A stretch of 64,000 bases of DNA from Haliea sp. (GTDB taxonomy: Bacteria > Pseudomonadota > Gammaproteobacteria > Pseudomonadales > Halieaceae): assembly GCA_002692965.1 (NCBI GenBank), contig NZNC01000016.1, positions 62,001-126,000 on the forward strand, given 5' to 3'. Positions 35,662-45,372 of the stretch are shown piece after piece (position 1 is the first letter of the stretch; each line of letters starts with the position of its first letter). Position numbers and translations under genes: made by a program. The notes under the pieces are model-generated. The model worked only from the letters and a program-made list of their open reading frames with translations, was not told where the DNA came from and ran no database searches.

Positions 35662-36543
35662 ATGAAAAAACTGATTATTACACTGTTTGCCTCCCTGCTG
35701 GCGACGCCGGCGCTGGCACTGGATATCCTGCTGGTCAACGACGACGGCTGGGATGCGCCGGGCATCCAGTCGGCCTTTCGGGTGCTCAGTGAGAGTGGCC
35801 ACCGGGTCACCCTGGTGGCGCCCCTGAAAAACCAGAGTGGCCGCGGCGGTGCCATGAATACCCGCGTGGGCAGTTACGTGGCGGTCAAGCGCGAGGGTGA
35901 GCGCATGTGGTCGGTGGACGGAACCCCCACCGATGCCGTGCGCGCGGGCCTGCAGGTGATACTCGGCGAGAATCCGCCGGATGTCGTGATCAGCGGCAGC
36001 AACTTCGGGCAGAACCTCGGGCGCGCCGGCGCGCACCACTCGGGTACCGTGAATGCCGCCCTGCAGGCCGCCTTTCTCGGGGTGCCGGCGGTTGCCATCA
36101 GTGTCGGCGTGCAGTTCCAGGAGCACGACCAGAAGCCCCATCCTTTCCCCTCCACGCTGGCCACCTTCGACCCCGCGGCGCGGCTGGTGAGCGCGGTGCT
36201 CGAAGGGCTCGAGGCGAGCGGCCAGCCGGCACTCCTGCCCCCCGGCGTGGCGCTCAACATCAACGTGCCTGCTGCTTGGGTGGTAGAGCGAGGGATTCGC
36301 CTCGCACCGCTGTCGGCGGCCGCCAGCGTGGACATGCACTGGGAAGTTGGCGACCGGCCCTTCGGAGAAGACGGAGGCGAGTTGCGGATCGGCTTCGGCA
36401 AGGCCGGGACGCCCGTGCCCGGTGACGACGTCAGCCTGTTCCAGGCGGGCTTCGTCACGGTAACCCCGATCAACGGTAGCGCGGATACCTGGCAGCCGAT
36501 CCCCGGCCTGGCGGAGGCCCTGGATTATTCCCCGGACCCGTAG
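35662..36543 (+). CDS. Exported SurE-like 5'/3'-nucleotidase
   Basis: A 293-residue SurE-family phosphatase with an added N-terminal signal peptide (MKKLIITLFASLLATPALA). The mature protein begins with the family metal motif DILLVNDDGWDAPG, then a conserved Ser/Asn loop SGSNFGQNLGRAG and HSGTVNAALQAA. Standard SurE is about 250 residues, cytoplasmic and encoded with pcm/rpoS, so this is a periplasmic or secreted paralogue. It probably removes phosphate from extracellular nucleotides or acid-soluble phosphomonoesters. It stands alone 77 bases after the TonB receptor gene, so cotranscription with that receptor is possible. Confidence 0.9.
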   Translation: MKKLIITLFASLLATPALALDILLVNDDGWDAPGIQSAFRVLSESGHRVTLVAPLKNQSGRGGAMNTRVGSYVAVKREGERMWSVDGTPTDAVRAGLQVILGENPPDVVISGSNFGQNLGRAGAHHSGTVNAALQAAFLGVPAVAISVGVQFQEHDQKPHPFPSTLATFDPAARLVSAVLEGLEASGQPALLPPGVALNINVPAAWVVERGIRLAPLSAAASVDMHWEVGDRPFGEDGGELRIGFGKAGTPVPGDDVSLFQAGFVTVTPINGSADTWQPIPGLAEALDYSPDP

Positions 36544-36552
36544 GGTCGGGCA

Positions 36553-36581
36553 CTGTCGCGGTGCAGGCTTGCCTGTATAAT
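36553..36581 (+). promoter_or_regulatory. Probable sigma-70 promoter of the second P-II gene
   Basis: A perfect -10 TATAAT at 36576-36581 follows a poor -35-like CTGTCG at 36553-36558 with 17-base spacing. It indicates constitutive, not sigma-54, expression for the downstream P-II gene. Confidence 0.5.
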
Positions 36582-36583
36582 GA

Positions 36584-36952
<369 letters not shown>

Positions 36953-36959
36953 GCGGGTC

Positions 36960-37667
36960 TCAGGCGCTCCTGTCCAGGCCTCTCAGCGCCTCGGGCAGTT
37001 CCCTGAGATTGTGGATTTCCGCATCCGCGGGCGGGCCACCCGGCCAGGCCTGCTGGCGCAGGTTGACCCACACGGTGCGCATGCCCAGGGCCCGGGCGCC
37101 CGCCACATCGTGTTCGGCACTGTCGCCGACGTGGGCAATCGCTTCCGGTGCCACCCCGGTGGCCTGCAGTGCGGCCTGGAACATGTCGGGTGCCGGTTTG
37201 CTGGCGCCGACCTCTTCGGCCAGGAAGGCGAAGTCGAAGTACTCGCCGGCGTCGGTCTTGTAGATGTCGGCATTGCCGTTGGTCAGGGCGCCCAGCCGGT
37301 AACGACCGGCGAGCTGTTGCAAAACCTCCAGAGCCTCCTCGTAGAGCTGTACCTTGTGACGCTCGATCAGGAAGGCTGAGAATGCCTCCCGGGCACCTGT
37401 CAACGCCGCCTCTTCATCATAACCGGCTTCCCGCTGCAGCGCTTCGAGCATGCGGATGCGCATCTGGCTGATGTGATGCGCCAGTTCTGGATGCTGCTTC
37501 CAGATGCGCTTCTTGAATTCCCACAGGCTCTCGTGGTCGTGGTGGTCGATACTGCCCGGACGGTGTTCCAGCAACCAGTCGCGCTGTGCCTGCTCCGCGC
37601 GCAACAGGGCCGGCTCCACATCCCACAGGGTATTATCCAGGTCAAAGGTAACAACGCTGATCGGCAT
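36960..37667 (-). CDS. HAD family phosphatase (YigB-like)
   Basis: A 235-residue haloacid-dehalogenase-superfamily hydrolase. Motif I is TFDLDNTLWDVEP with the nucleophile Asp, motif II is ALTNGNAD, and motif III/IV ends in AHVGDSAEHDVAGARALGM. E. coli YigB, encoded in the same position after xerC, dephosphorylates FMN and other small phosphates. It starts at the base following the xerC stop codon, so it is cotranscribed with lptM-lysA-dapF-DUF484-xerC. Confidence 0.9.
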   Translation of the reverse strand: MPISVVTFDLDNTLWDVEPALLRAEQAQRDWLLEHRPGSIDHHDHESLWEFKKRIWKQHPELAHHISQMRIRMLEALQREAGYDEEAALTGAREAFSAFLIERHKVQLYEEALEVLQQLAGRYRLGALTNGNADIYKTDAGEYFDFAFLAEEVGASKPAPDMFQAALQATGVAPEAIAHVGDSAEHDVAGARALGMRTVWVNLRQQAWPGGPPADAEIHNLRELPEALRGLDRSA

Positions 37668-38558
37668 TCAGGAGCCCTTGTTGCGGCGGCGCGCACGCGG
37701 GTGTGCGGCATCGTAGACCCGTGCCAGGTGCTGGAAGTCGAGGTGGGTGTAGATCTGCGTGGTGGAAATATTGCTGTGTCCCAGTAGTTCCTGCACGGCC
37801 CGGAGATCCCCGCTGGATTCCAGCAGGTGGCTGGCAAAGGAGTGGCGCAGCATGTGCGGGTGCACGTTCTGGTGTAGGCCTGCCTCGCGGCTCATTCGGC
37901 GCAGGCGCTCCTGGACATTGCGCACACTGATGCGGCGTCCGCGCTGGCTGGTGAAAAGGGCCTTGTCGGCGACTTCCGGGCGTACCGCGAGCCAGGCCTC
38001 CAGTGCCTTCAGGGCGGCGCCCCCCACCGGCACGCTGCGGGTCTTTCTGCCTTTGCCGGTCACCGTGACCAGCCCGCTGTGGCGGTCGATATCATCGATG
38101 TCTACCGCGACCAGCTCTGCCAGGCGCAGGCCCGAGGAATAAAAAAGCTCCGCCATGGCGATGTCGCGCAGGGCCGTTGGACTGTCGTCGCCGGGGTGGT
38201 CCAGCAACTGCCCAACCTGGTCGGCATCCAGTGCCTTGGGCAGGCGTCGCGGCTTTCGCGGTGCCTGCACCGAGGCGGCGGGATTGCGCGCCGGGTCCAG
38301 ATAAGCGAAGAAGGAACGCGCTGCGGAGAGCTTGCGCTGAAGGCTGCTGCTGGCCAGGCCTCGGCGATGCAGTTGTCCCAGCCAGGTCCTGAGGTCGGCT
38401 TCGTGCAATTGTCCCGCGTGCTGGTACTGATGTTGTTCACACCAGGCGAGCAAACTGTCCAGGTCCCGGCGGTAGGCCGCCAGCGTGTGGGGTGAGCAGG
38501 CGCGCACGTCCCGCAACCAGGCGATGAAGGCGTCTACCTGTTGTTGCAGGAGGGGCAT
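37668..38558 (-). CDS. xerC: Site-specific tyrosine recombinase XerC
   Basis: A 296-residue recombinase that with XerD resolves chromosome dimers at dif. The N-terminal SAM-like domain is FIAWLRDVRACSPHTLAAYR. The catalytic residues appear in order: Arg in YSSGLRLAELVAV, Lys in TGKGRKTRSVPV, His/Arg in HPHMLRHSFASHLLE, His in LLGHSNISTTQ and Tyr in IYTHL. The start at 38558 (MPLLQQQVDAF) is preferred to the longer frame to 38648, which runs into DUF484. It is a housekeeping Xer protein in the lysA-dapF operon, not a mobile-element integrase. Confidence 0.95.
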   Translation of the reverse strand: MPLLQQQVDAFIAWLRDVRACSPHTLAAYRRDLDSLLAWCEQHQYQHAGQLHEADLRTWLGQLHRRGLASSSLQRKLSAARSFFAYLDPARNPAASVQAPRKPRRLPKALDADQVGQLLDHPGDDSPTALRDIAMAELFYSSGLRLAELVAVDIDDIDRHSGLVTVTGKGRKTRSVPVGGAALKALEAWLAVRPEVADKALFTSQRGRRISVRNVQERLRRMSREAGLHQNVHPHMLRHSFASHLLESSGDLRAVQELLGHSNISTTQIYTHLDFQHLARVYDAAHPRARRRNKGS

Positions 38559-38568
38559 CGCGATGGCC

Positions 38569-39258
38569 TCAGTCGAGCCGTGCCAAACGCGGCAGGAGTC
38601 GCTCGATGACATCGGCAATATGCTGGAGAAACTGCGTTCCCATACCACTGTGATAGCGATTGGCGTCGGAGCTGCCGACAGCGATGAGGCCCTGTTCGCC
38701 CAGGGGTGCTACGGCGGCTGAGCCCACGGTGCCGGCCTTGGGGAAGAGGAAGCGCAGCTCCTCCCGTCGCAGGGCGCCGCAGGGCGGGGTGCGGCTGCGC
38801 AAGAGTCCGCCGATCTCGATACGGGCGCGCTCCGGGGTTTCCAGGCGAACACCCTCTTCGCCGCGCCCCTCGCCGAACAGGATGAGGCTGGCGTGTTCAA
38901 CGTCGAAGTCTTCCTGCATGCTGCGCTGGAAGGCGGCGCTCATAGCGGCCAGGTTGTCGGCTTCCAGCAGGGCCAGGACCAGGTGCCGGGTCTGCTCATA
39001 GAGGCGGTCGTTGTGCCGCGCATTGTCGGTGAGGGCGGTCAGCCGCTGGCGCATGTCGACGTTGCGATCGCGCAGGACGCTGACCTGCTTCTCCACCAGG
39101 GAGACGGCGCTCCCGCTGGCATGGGTGACATGCAGGTCATCCAGCAGCTCGGGGTAGCGTTCCAGGAAGTCGCGGTGACGTTTGAGGTAGTCGCGCACCT
39201 GCTCGGCGCTGATGTTGTCGTCGTCTGCTGCGGCCAGGGGTTCATTATTGGCTGACAT
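38569..39258 (-). CDS. DUF484 family protein
   Basis: A 229-residue protein of the DUF484 family, which has a GAF-like fold and regularly sits between dapF and xerC. The N-terminal part is VRDYLKRHRDFLERYPELLD, then a coiled-coil stretch SLVEKQVSVLRDRNVDMRQR. The C-terminal half is the GAF-like domain ending FLQHIADVIERLLPRL. Function unknown; its position suggests a link with Xer recombination or cell division, but nothing in the sequence proves it. The start at 39258 (MSANNEPL) has a GGAGAG ribosome site. Confidence 0.88.
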   Translation of the reverse strand: MSANNEPLAAADDDNISAEQVRDYLKRHRDFLERYPELLDDLHVTHASGSAVSLVEKQVSVLRDRNVDMRQRLTALTDNARHNDRLYEQTRHLVLALLEADNLAAMSAAFQRSMQEDFDVEHASLILFGEGRGEEGVRLETPERARIEIGGLLRSRTPPCGALRREELRFLFPKAGTVGSAAVAPLGEQGLIAVGSSDANRYHSGMGTQFLQHIADVIERLLPRLARLD

Positions 39259-39295
39259 GCCCTTGTTCTCTCCTGTTAGCTGATGCCGGTCGTTC

Positions 39296-40126
39296 CTAGA
39301 GGCGTATGCTGCCCTCAAAAACCACGGCGGTTGGGCCGGTCATGAGAACCGGGTGCCCCAGGCCCGCCCATTCAATCTCCAGCTTACCCCCGGGCAGTTG
39401 CACTGTCACCGGTGATTGCAGCCAGCCGCGCTGCAGGCCGTAGACAGCCGCCGCGCAGGCCCCGGTGCCGCAGGCGAGGGTCTCGCCGGCGCCGCGCTCG
39501 TAGACCCGCAACTGGATCGCGTGAGCGTCAAGGACCTGCATGAAGCCCACGTTGACCCGCTGGGGGAAGTCTGGGTGGCGCTCCAGGGTCGGGCCCAGCG
39601 TTTCCACGCCGGCGCTGTTCACATCGTCGACGCGCAGGACGGCGTGGGGGTTGCCCATGGAGAGGGCCCCAATTTGCAGCTCCCTGCCGTCTACCGTCAG
39701 CGGGTAGCTATCGGCCCTGGCGGCGGCGCGGAAGGGGATTCTGCCGGGCTCGAATTCGGGGGCGCCCATGTCCACCTGCACCTGCCGGCGGTCGCGAACA
39801 CGCAGCTCGATCACCCCCGCAGCGGTACTGACGGTGATCACCGACTTAGCCGTCAGTTGTTTCTCCCGCACGAAGCGGGCGAAACAGCGGGCACCATTGC
39901 CACACTGCTCCACTTCGCCGCCGTCGGCGTTGAAAATTCGGTAGCGGAAGTCCACGTCGGGCCGGTCCGGTGGCTCAACCAGCAGCACCTGGTCGCAACC
40001 GACACCGAAATGCCGGTCGGCCAGGGCGCGGATATCCCGGGAGCGCAATTTGGCGCGCTGGGTGACCAGGTCGATCACCACGAAGTCATTGCCAGCGCCG
40101 TGCATCTTGGTGAATTTCAGTTGCAT
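39296..40126 (-). CDS. dapF: Diaminopimelate epimerase
   Basis: A 276-residue cofactor-independent racemase converting LL- to meso-diaminopimelate for lysine and peptidoglycan. The first catalytic cysteine is C75 in [18 protein letters not shown], the second lies in [14 protein letters not shown]. The start [17 protein letters not shown] at 40126 is the family standard. It lies 14 bases after lysA in the conserved lptM-lysA-dapF order. Confidence 0.96.
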   Translation of the reverse strand: MQLKFTKMHGAGNDFVVIDLVTQRAKLRSRDIRALADRHFGVGCDQVLLVEPPDRPDVDFRYRIFNADGGEVEQCGNGARCFARFVREKQLTAKSVITVSTAAGVIELRVRDRRQVQVDMGAPEFEPGRIPFRAAARADSYPLTVDGRELQIGALSMGNPHAVLRVDDVNSAGVETLGPTLERHPDFPQRVNVGFMQVLDAHAIQLRVYERGAGETLACGTGACAAAVYGLQRGWLQSPVTVQLPGGKLEIEWAGLGHPVLMTGPTAVVFEGSIRL

Positions 40127-40140
40127 GGGGGCTCCGCGTC

Positions 40141-41415
40141 TCAGTCTGGCAGGCGGTGTTCGCCGCGCCACAGATCGGCAATCGTCTCCCGCTCCCGCAC
40201 CAGGTGCAACTGGTCGCCATCGACCATGACTTCCGCGGCGCGGGGGCGACTGTTGTAGTTCGAGCTCATGGTAAAGCCATAGGCGCCGGCGCCAAAGACC
40301 GCCAGCAGGTCACCGGCCTCGAGGGTCAGGTCGCGCTGCTTGCCGAGGAAGTCGCCCGTCTCGCACACCGGCCCGACCACGTCCCAGGGGGCGCGTTTCC
40401 CGCGCTGCTTGTCGTCGACTTTGCGGATGTCCATCCAGGCCTGGTAGAGGGAGGGGCGGATCAGGTCGTTCATACCCGCATCCACCAGCGCAAAGTGGTG
40501 GTCCGGGGTTTGTTTCAGGTATTCGACCCGCGTGAGCAGGATGCCGGCATTGGCGGCGATGGAGCGCCCGGGCTCGAAGAACAGCGGCAGGCGCCGCTCG
40601 CCCAGCTCGGCCTTGACCGCGGCGATGTAATCGGCAACTGCGGGCGGGCTTTCATCGCGGTAGCGCACGCCCAGGCCACCCCCGAGATCGAGGTGTTCGA
40701 TGGCGATGCCCTCGGCGGCCAGTTGATCCACCAGGCCCAGCAGGCGCCGGAGGGCGTCGATGAAGGGCGCGATCTCGGTCAGCTGGGAACCGATGTGACA
40801 GTCCAGCCCGCGAATGGCCAGGTTGGGCAGGTCCCGGGCGCGCCGGTAGGTCGCCAGCGCTTCGTCCATGGACAGGCCGAACTTGTTTTCCCGTAGCCCG
40901 GTGGAAATGTAGGGGTGGGTGCGGGCATCCACATCCGGGTTCACACGGAGGGAAACCGGTGCCACGCAGCCCTGCTCACCGGCCACGCGGTTGAGCACGT
41001 CCAGCTCGGCGGGGGACTCGACGTTGAAGCAGCGGATGCCCAGCTCCAGGGCGCGGGCCATTTCCGCCGGGGTTTTGGCGACACCGGAAAACACGGTTTT
41101 CGCCGGATCGCCCCCAGCGGCCACCACGCGCTCCAGTTCTCCCACCGAAACGATGTCAAAGCCCGCCCCCTGCCTGGCCAGCAGGTTCAACACCGCCAGG
41201 TTGGAGTTGGCCTTGACCGCATAGCAGATCAGGTGAGGCCAGTCCCCCAGCGCGGCCTGCCAGGCCTTGAAGGCCTGCTCCAGCGCTGCGCGGGAGTAAA
41301 CGTAGCAGGGGGTGCCGAATTGCCGTGCGAGGGCCTGTGCCGGTACGCCTTCGGCATGCAGCTCCCCATCCCGGTAGGTGAATACGTCCACGCCGCTACT
41401 CCCCGCTGTTGTCAT
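40141..41415 (-). CDS. lysA: Diaminopimelate decarboxylase
   Basis: A 424-residue PLP enzyme making L-lysine from meso-diaminopimelate. Visible features are the PLP-lysine segment [14 protein letters not shown], the glycine loop [11 protein letters not shown], the phosphate-binding [12 protein letters not shown] and the C-terminal active-site region [16 protein letters not shown] with [20 protein letters not shown]. Its start overlaps the end of lptM by 20 bases. Confidence 0.95.
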   Translation of the reverse strand: MTTAGSSGVDVFTYRDGELHAEGVPAQALARQFGTPCYVYSRAALEQAFKAWQAALGDWPHLICYAVKANSNLAVLNLLARQGAGFDIVSVGELERVVAAGGDPAKTVFSGVAKTPAEMARALELGIRCFNVESPAELDVLNRVAGEQGCVAPVSLRVNPDVDARTHPYISTGLRENKFGLSMDEALATYRRARDLPNLAIRGLDCHIGSQLTEIAPFIDALRRLLGLVDQLAAEGIAIEHLDLGGGLGVRYRDESPPAVADYIAAVKAELGERRLPLFFEPGRSIAANAGILLTRVEYLKQTPDHHFALVDAGMNDLIRPSLYQAWMDIRKVDDKQRGKRAPWDVVGPVCETGDFLGKQRDLTLEAGDLLAVFGAGAYGFTMSSNYNSRPRAAEVMVDGDQLHLVRERETIADLWRGEHRLPD

Positions 41416-41557
41416 TGGTTTCGCCGTTTTCGACCTGCGGGGCTACCGCCGGTGGCGGCGGGGGCGCTTCCCTGGGTGCGGGGGGCATTTGCAGCGGGCC
41501 AGTCTGGCCGCAGCTGGTCAGTGCCGAGAGCAGGAACAGGGCGGTTAGGGTACGCAT
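41396..41557 (-). CDS. lptM: Small lipoprotein LptM (YifL/LppL)
   Basis: A 53-residue lipoprotein read from the sequence directly. The signal peptide MRTLTALFLLSALTSC gives a lipobox with Cys16 as the lipidated residue; the conserved CGQTGPLQMP follows, then a Pro-rich low-complexity tail. In E. coli LptM stabilises the LptDE lipopolysaccharide translocon. Its position just before lysA-dapF is the conserved one (lppL in Pseudomonas). The 3' end overlaps lysA by 20 bases, suggesting coupled translation. It is the first gene of the six-gene operon running down to 36960. Confidence 0.88.
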   Translation of the reverse strand: MRTLTALFLLSALTSCGQTGPLQMPPAPREAPPPPPAVAPQVENGETNDNSGE

Positions 41558-41677
41558 GTCAGGGCCTTACGAGCAAAGCGCCCAGTATACCTGAATCGTG
41601 CTGCCTTATCGGAAGAGAAGGCGGGAGAGGGGGTGCCCGGACCCGCCTGAAGCAGGCCCGGGACACCGAGGCCCGGC

Positions 41678-43831
41678 TCAATATTCCCAGGTTATGTCCA
41701 CGCCCCAGGTGCGCGGTTCCCCGTAGGCGCGGAAGCCGCCAAACAACGGCGCGTTCAGGAAGGCCCAGGTCTTGTCCTCGAGGTTTCTGCCCCAGGCGGC
41801 GATACGCAGGGAGCCAGCAGGAAGCCCCGGGATCTCGGCCAGCGTCAGGCGGGTGTTGAGCAGGCCGTAATCCTCGACGGTAAACAGGCCCTGGGTGGTA
41901 CTGGTGGTGATGGCTTTCTCGTCCTGCCAGCTGTAATTGAGGTTGAAGCTGAGTTGCCCGACGGACAGAGCCGCGACGTCCCAGTCGAGACTGGCCATCA
42001 GGCTGTGATCGGGCGCGTTGATAAAGGTGTAGTTGTCGGTGACATCGTTACCGAGTCCGTCGATGATCTCGTCGTAGCTGGCGTCAAGATAGGCGTAGCT
42101 GAGACCCAGCCTGAGGCGCTGGTGGAGCGCGGCGGTGACGTCCAGCTCCAGCCCCTGAATCGTGCCCTCGCCGGCGTTGAGGATATCTGCCCGGGTCGGG
42201 TCGTTGATGTCTGACGAGGCATTGATCTGGATATCGTCATAATCCGCGTAGAACACGGCGCCATTGACCCGCAGGCGGTTATTGAACCACTGGGACTTGA
42301 TGCCGGCCTCCCAGGAAACCAGGGTTTCCTCGTCGAAGCCCTGTTCGAAGCGGGCGATGGTCGAGGGCCGCACGTTGAAGCCTCCGGTCTTGTAGCCGCT
42401 GCTGACGCGGGCATACACACGGCTGTCGTCGTCAATGTCCCAGGCGATGGTCAGACTCGGGCTGAAGTCGGTAAATGTCTTGTCTCCCGTGCCGCTACCC
42501 AGGGGAATGGGCGCGCCGTCCACCAGCGCAAACTTGCCCAGGCTGGCGTCGCGCTGATCGCGTGACCAGCGACCACCCAGCGTGAGGTGAAGACGACGCT
42601 CGAAGCTCGCGGGTGTCCAGGTGCCCTGGGCATATAAAGCAAAGGCGCGGTTTTCCACATCGGCATTGTCTGCGGTGGCCGCGCCGAATGCCGGCAGGTT
42701 GTTGCGATTCTGCCATTCCCCGTCCTCGCGGAAATAGTAGGCACCCATGACGTATTCCAGGCGCTGATCCAGGGCACTGCCGAGCAGTTGGAATTCCTGG
42801 CTCCACTGCTCCTGGGTCAAGGTGTCACGGGTGATGAGGGAAGCCACGGGACCGAAGCGACCGCTGAGGTAGTCCTGGTAGAGGAAACTGTCGACTTCGC
42901 GGTAGGCGCTGATGGACTTCACCTCGAGGTCCGGGGTCGGGGTCCAGCGCAAGGTCACCTGGTGGCCCTCGATGGTGACGTCGTGAGCCTGCAGGTCGCT
43001 GACAGCGGGGTTGCTCGAGTCCGGCAGGTTCAAGGGGGACCCTGGGGGCTGTGCATTGAGGTAATAGGGGGTGTCCTCGATTCGCGAGCGGTCATAGCTG
43101 TAGCGCAGATCCAGTTGTTCACTCCCCTGCCAGAAGAGGTCGGCGCGCATGGCCTCCCGATCTTCGCTGCCGAAGTGATCCTCACCGGTGCCGGCATTGC
43201 GGACGAAGCCGTCCTGCTCTGTGACCAGGTAGGCGAGACGCAGGGCAGCGCTGTCCCCGAGCGGGGCGTTGACCATGCTGCGGCTGCGGAACAGGTCGCG
43301 GTCGCCCCCCGACAGGGTCTGGCTGAAGCCCCACTCGCCGAGTGTTGGCGGGCGGGTAATGAAATTTATCGCCCCGCCAGTGGCATTGCGGCCGTAGAGG
43401 GCACCCTGGGGGCCCCGCAGGACTTCCACACGTTCCAGTTCCGCGACTTCCAGGCCCATGCCCTGGTTGCGTGCCACATAGACGCCATCCATGTACACCG
43501 CGACACTCGGATCCTGGGTGATCTGGTCGTCAAAGTTGCCGACCCCTCGAATAAAAATGCGCGGGGTACTCATGCTGTTGGGATGGGGCGAAATCTGCAG
43601 GTTGGGTACTTTTCCCTGCAGGTCGACAAGGTCGTCGATACCCAGTGTTTCCAGTGCCTCGGCGTCCAGAGCGGCGATGGAAATGGGGGTGTCCTGCAGG
43701 CTTTCAGTGCGTTTTTGTGCGGTGACGATAACCTCTTCCAGAGCTGGCTGTGACAGTGCCTGGGGGCTTGAAAGCGGCAGAGTCGCGACAAGGGGAAGGG
43801 TTGCGAACACGCGGCGTGCGGTCAGTGACAT
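41678..43831 (-). CDS. TonB-dependent outer-membrane receptor
   Basis: A 717-residue TonB receptor without an STN domain. A signal peptide (MSLTARRVFATLPLVA..., cleaved near ALSQ) precedes the plug start LEEVIVTAQKRTESLQDTPI, then RIFIRGVGNFDDQ and ERVEVLRGPQGALYGRNATG. The barrel ends with WGVDITWEY. The ATG at 43831 has a GGAGG site. It is divergent from a DUF1214-like gene and an SDR gene across 290 bases, and the three may form one uptake-plus-conversion unit for a hydrophobic compound. No Fur box was recognised upstream. Confidence 0.93.
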   Translation of the reverse strand: MSLTARRVFATLPLVATLPLSSPQALSQPALEEVIVTAQKRTESLQDTPISIAALDAEALETLGIDDLVDLQGKVPNLQISPHPNSMSTPRIFIRGVGNFDDQITQDPSVAVYMDGVYVARNQGMGLEVAELERVEVLRGPQGALYGRNATGGAINFITRPPTLGEWGFSQTLSGGDRDLFRSRSMVNAPLGDSAALRLAYLVTEQDGFVRNAGTGEDHFGSEDREAMRADLFWQGSEQLDLRYSYDRSRIEDTPYYLNAQPPGSPLNLPDSSNPAVSDLQAHDVTIEGHQVTLRWTPTPDLEVKSISAYREVDSFLYQDYLSGRFGPVASLITRDTLTQEQWSQEFQLLGSALDQRLEYVMGAYYFREDGEWQNRNNLPAFGAATADNADVENRAFALYAQGTWTPASFERRLHLTLGGRWSRDQRDASLGKFALVDGAPIPLGSGTGDKTFTDFSPSLTIAWDIDDDSRVYARVSSGYKTGGFNVRPSTIARFEQGFDEETLVSWEAGIKSQWFNNRLRVNGAVFYADYDDIQINASSDINDPTRADILNAGEGTIQGLELDVTAALHQRLRLGLSYAYLDASYDEIIDGLGNDVTDNYTFINAPDHSLMASLDWDVAALSVGQLSFNLNYSWQDEKAITTSTTQGLFTVEDYGLLNTRLTLAEIPGLPAGSLRIAAWGRNLEDKTWAFLNAPLFGGFRAYGEPRTWGVDITWEY

Positions 43832-44122
43832 GGTTCCTCCGGGGGAAGCTATTATTCTTGCGGGCGGCACGCTTCAGGTGGCCCGAGTCTATTCAGACCC
43901 ATGGCGCGAGGCGCGACAATCCTCACGGCAGTCGTGCACCAAAAGCGTGCATTGCGGGTCAAGAAAGCATACCGGCACCGGGGATGCCTCGCAGTCCGGC
44001 GGTGCTACATTGTTGCAGCCCGAGGCAGACGGCTTTCCGGACGGCGGCAATGCCCCGGGCCGGTGCCGCTGTCCGGCTAACCATAACAAGGGGGCGAGAG
44101 TCCCCGGCGAGGAGAAGGCTGA

Positions 44123-45370
44123 ATGCAACAACGCCCCAACAATCCCATCAGCACCGAGGAGCAGCGCGCCCATGAGCTGCTGGCCCTGGGCTACTTTCAA
44201 CACCCCGAAATCGTGCGTGCCCGGGAAGAGATCAGGGAATTCTGGCTGGAGCATGCAGCGCCCAGTGATTCCATGCGTCGCGCCTTCGAGTGGGCCTTTG
44301 AAGAAGTCATGTTCGGGGCGACGGTCTGGGCGCTCAACCAGGACCCGCTCTACCCCAAGGTGATCACCATCAGCCGACTGCCCCACACGGTCGCGGACCA
44401 GCGTATTCCCGGCAGCCGCTGGGGTATCGACAATCCCGATTCGGTTTACCGCGTGATTCCCATCAGCGGCGATCAGCGCTATGTGATTCGCGGGCGTGTG
44501 TCCGATCCGCGGCTGGTGGAGAACTACTTCACGCTCTGGGATCCGAGCATGAAAACCGTGGGCCTGCTGAACGGCAAGGATCTGCAGGTCGACGAACACG
44601 GCTGCTTCGAGATTACGGTCGATGGCAGCCCGGCGGAAGGCCGGAGCAACCATGTCCAGGCACCGCCGGAGAGTCACGAATTCTACATCCGCGATGTGAT
44701 TGCCCGCTGGGGCGAGGACCGGGTCAATGAGCTGTCGATCGAGCGGCTGGGCCCTGCGCCCTCGCGCCCGCCCTTCAGCGAGGCGGAGAATCTCGAGCGC
44801 ATCAAGCGCTACATGCAGCGCTGGGCGACCGAGACCACGCGCTGGAATCGCCAGGCCATGGATCTGCCAGCCAATCGCTTCGATTTCACCATCGACCGGG
44901 ACAGCGACGGTGCCCTGCGCAACCAGATCTACATCATGAGCTATTTCAAGCTGCCCGATGCCGATACCGCCATGGTGCTGGATGTGAATCTCGGCGGTGC
45001 CGACTATTTTATCGCCCCGATCACCAATATCTGGGGCACCACCAACCAGATTACCGACCGCACCGGCTGCATGAACCGGCACCAGGCCCTGGCCAACCCG
45101 GATGGCACCCTCACTTTCGTGCTGAGTATGCGCGACCCCGGTGTGCACAACTGGCTGGATCCCTCGGACCTGGAGGAGGGTATCCTGACACTGCGCTGGG
45201 CGGAATTTGCCGGCGGTGAACCGGGCGCCGACCTGGGTGTGAAGCAGAAACTGGTTCCGCTCTCCGAGGTACTCGACCACGTGCCCGCGAACCAGCGGAT
45301 CAGCCCTGAGCAACGCGTACAGCAGCTTCATGAGCGCGCTGCAAGCTATGCCTGGCGACTGGAGGAATAA
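44123..45370 (+). CDS. Uncharacterised protein with DUF1214-like C-terminal domain
   Basis: A 415-residue protein without signal peptide or membrane helices. The C-terminal third (about 270-385) resembles DUF1214: GADYFIAPITNIWGTTNQ, then DGTLTFVLSMRDPGVHNWLD and ILTLRWAEF. The N-terminal part (AHELLALGYFQHPEIVRARE...) is not recognised. DUF1214 proteins are often encoded near steroid or polycyclic catabolism genes, but no reaction is established for this one. A GGAG ribosome site precedes the ATG, and an SDR gene follows after 2 bases. The 291 bases upstream (43832-44122) hold the divergent promoters; I could not assign elements confidently. Confidence 0.7.
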   Translation: MQQRPNNPISTEEQRAHELLALGYFQHPEIVRAREEIREFWLEHAAPSDSMRRAFEWAFEEVMFGATVWALNQDPLYPKVITISRLPHTVADQRIPGSRWGIDNPDSVYRVIPISGDQRYVIRGRVSDPRLVENYFTLWDPSMKTVGLLNGKDLQVDEHGCFEITVDGSPAEGRSNHVQAPPESHEFYIRDVIARWGEDRVNELSIERLGPAPSRPPFSEAENLERIKRYMQRWATETTRWNRQAMDLPANRFDFTIDRDSDGALRNQIYIMSYFKLPDADTAMVLDVNLGGADYFIAPITNIWGTTNQITDRTGCMNRHQALANPDGTLTFVLSMRDPGVHNWLDPSDLEEGILTLRWAEFAGGEPGADLGVKQKLVPLSEVLDHVPANQRISPEQRVQQLHERAASYAWRLEE

Positions 45371-45372
45371 GC

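Noticed and set aside
37668-38558. Integrase marking a mobile element
   Set aside because: The tyrosine recombinase lies in the conserved lysA-dapF-DUF484-xerC-HAD order and is the housekeeping XerC.
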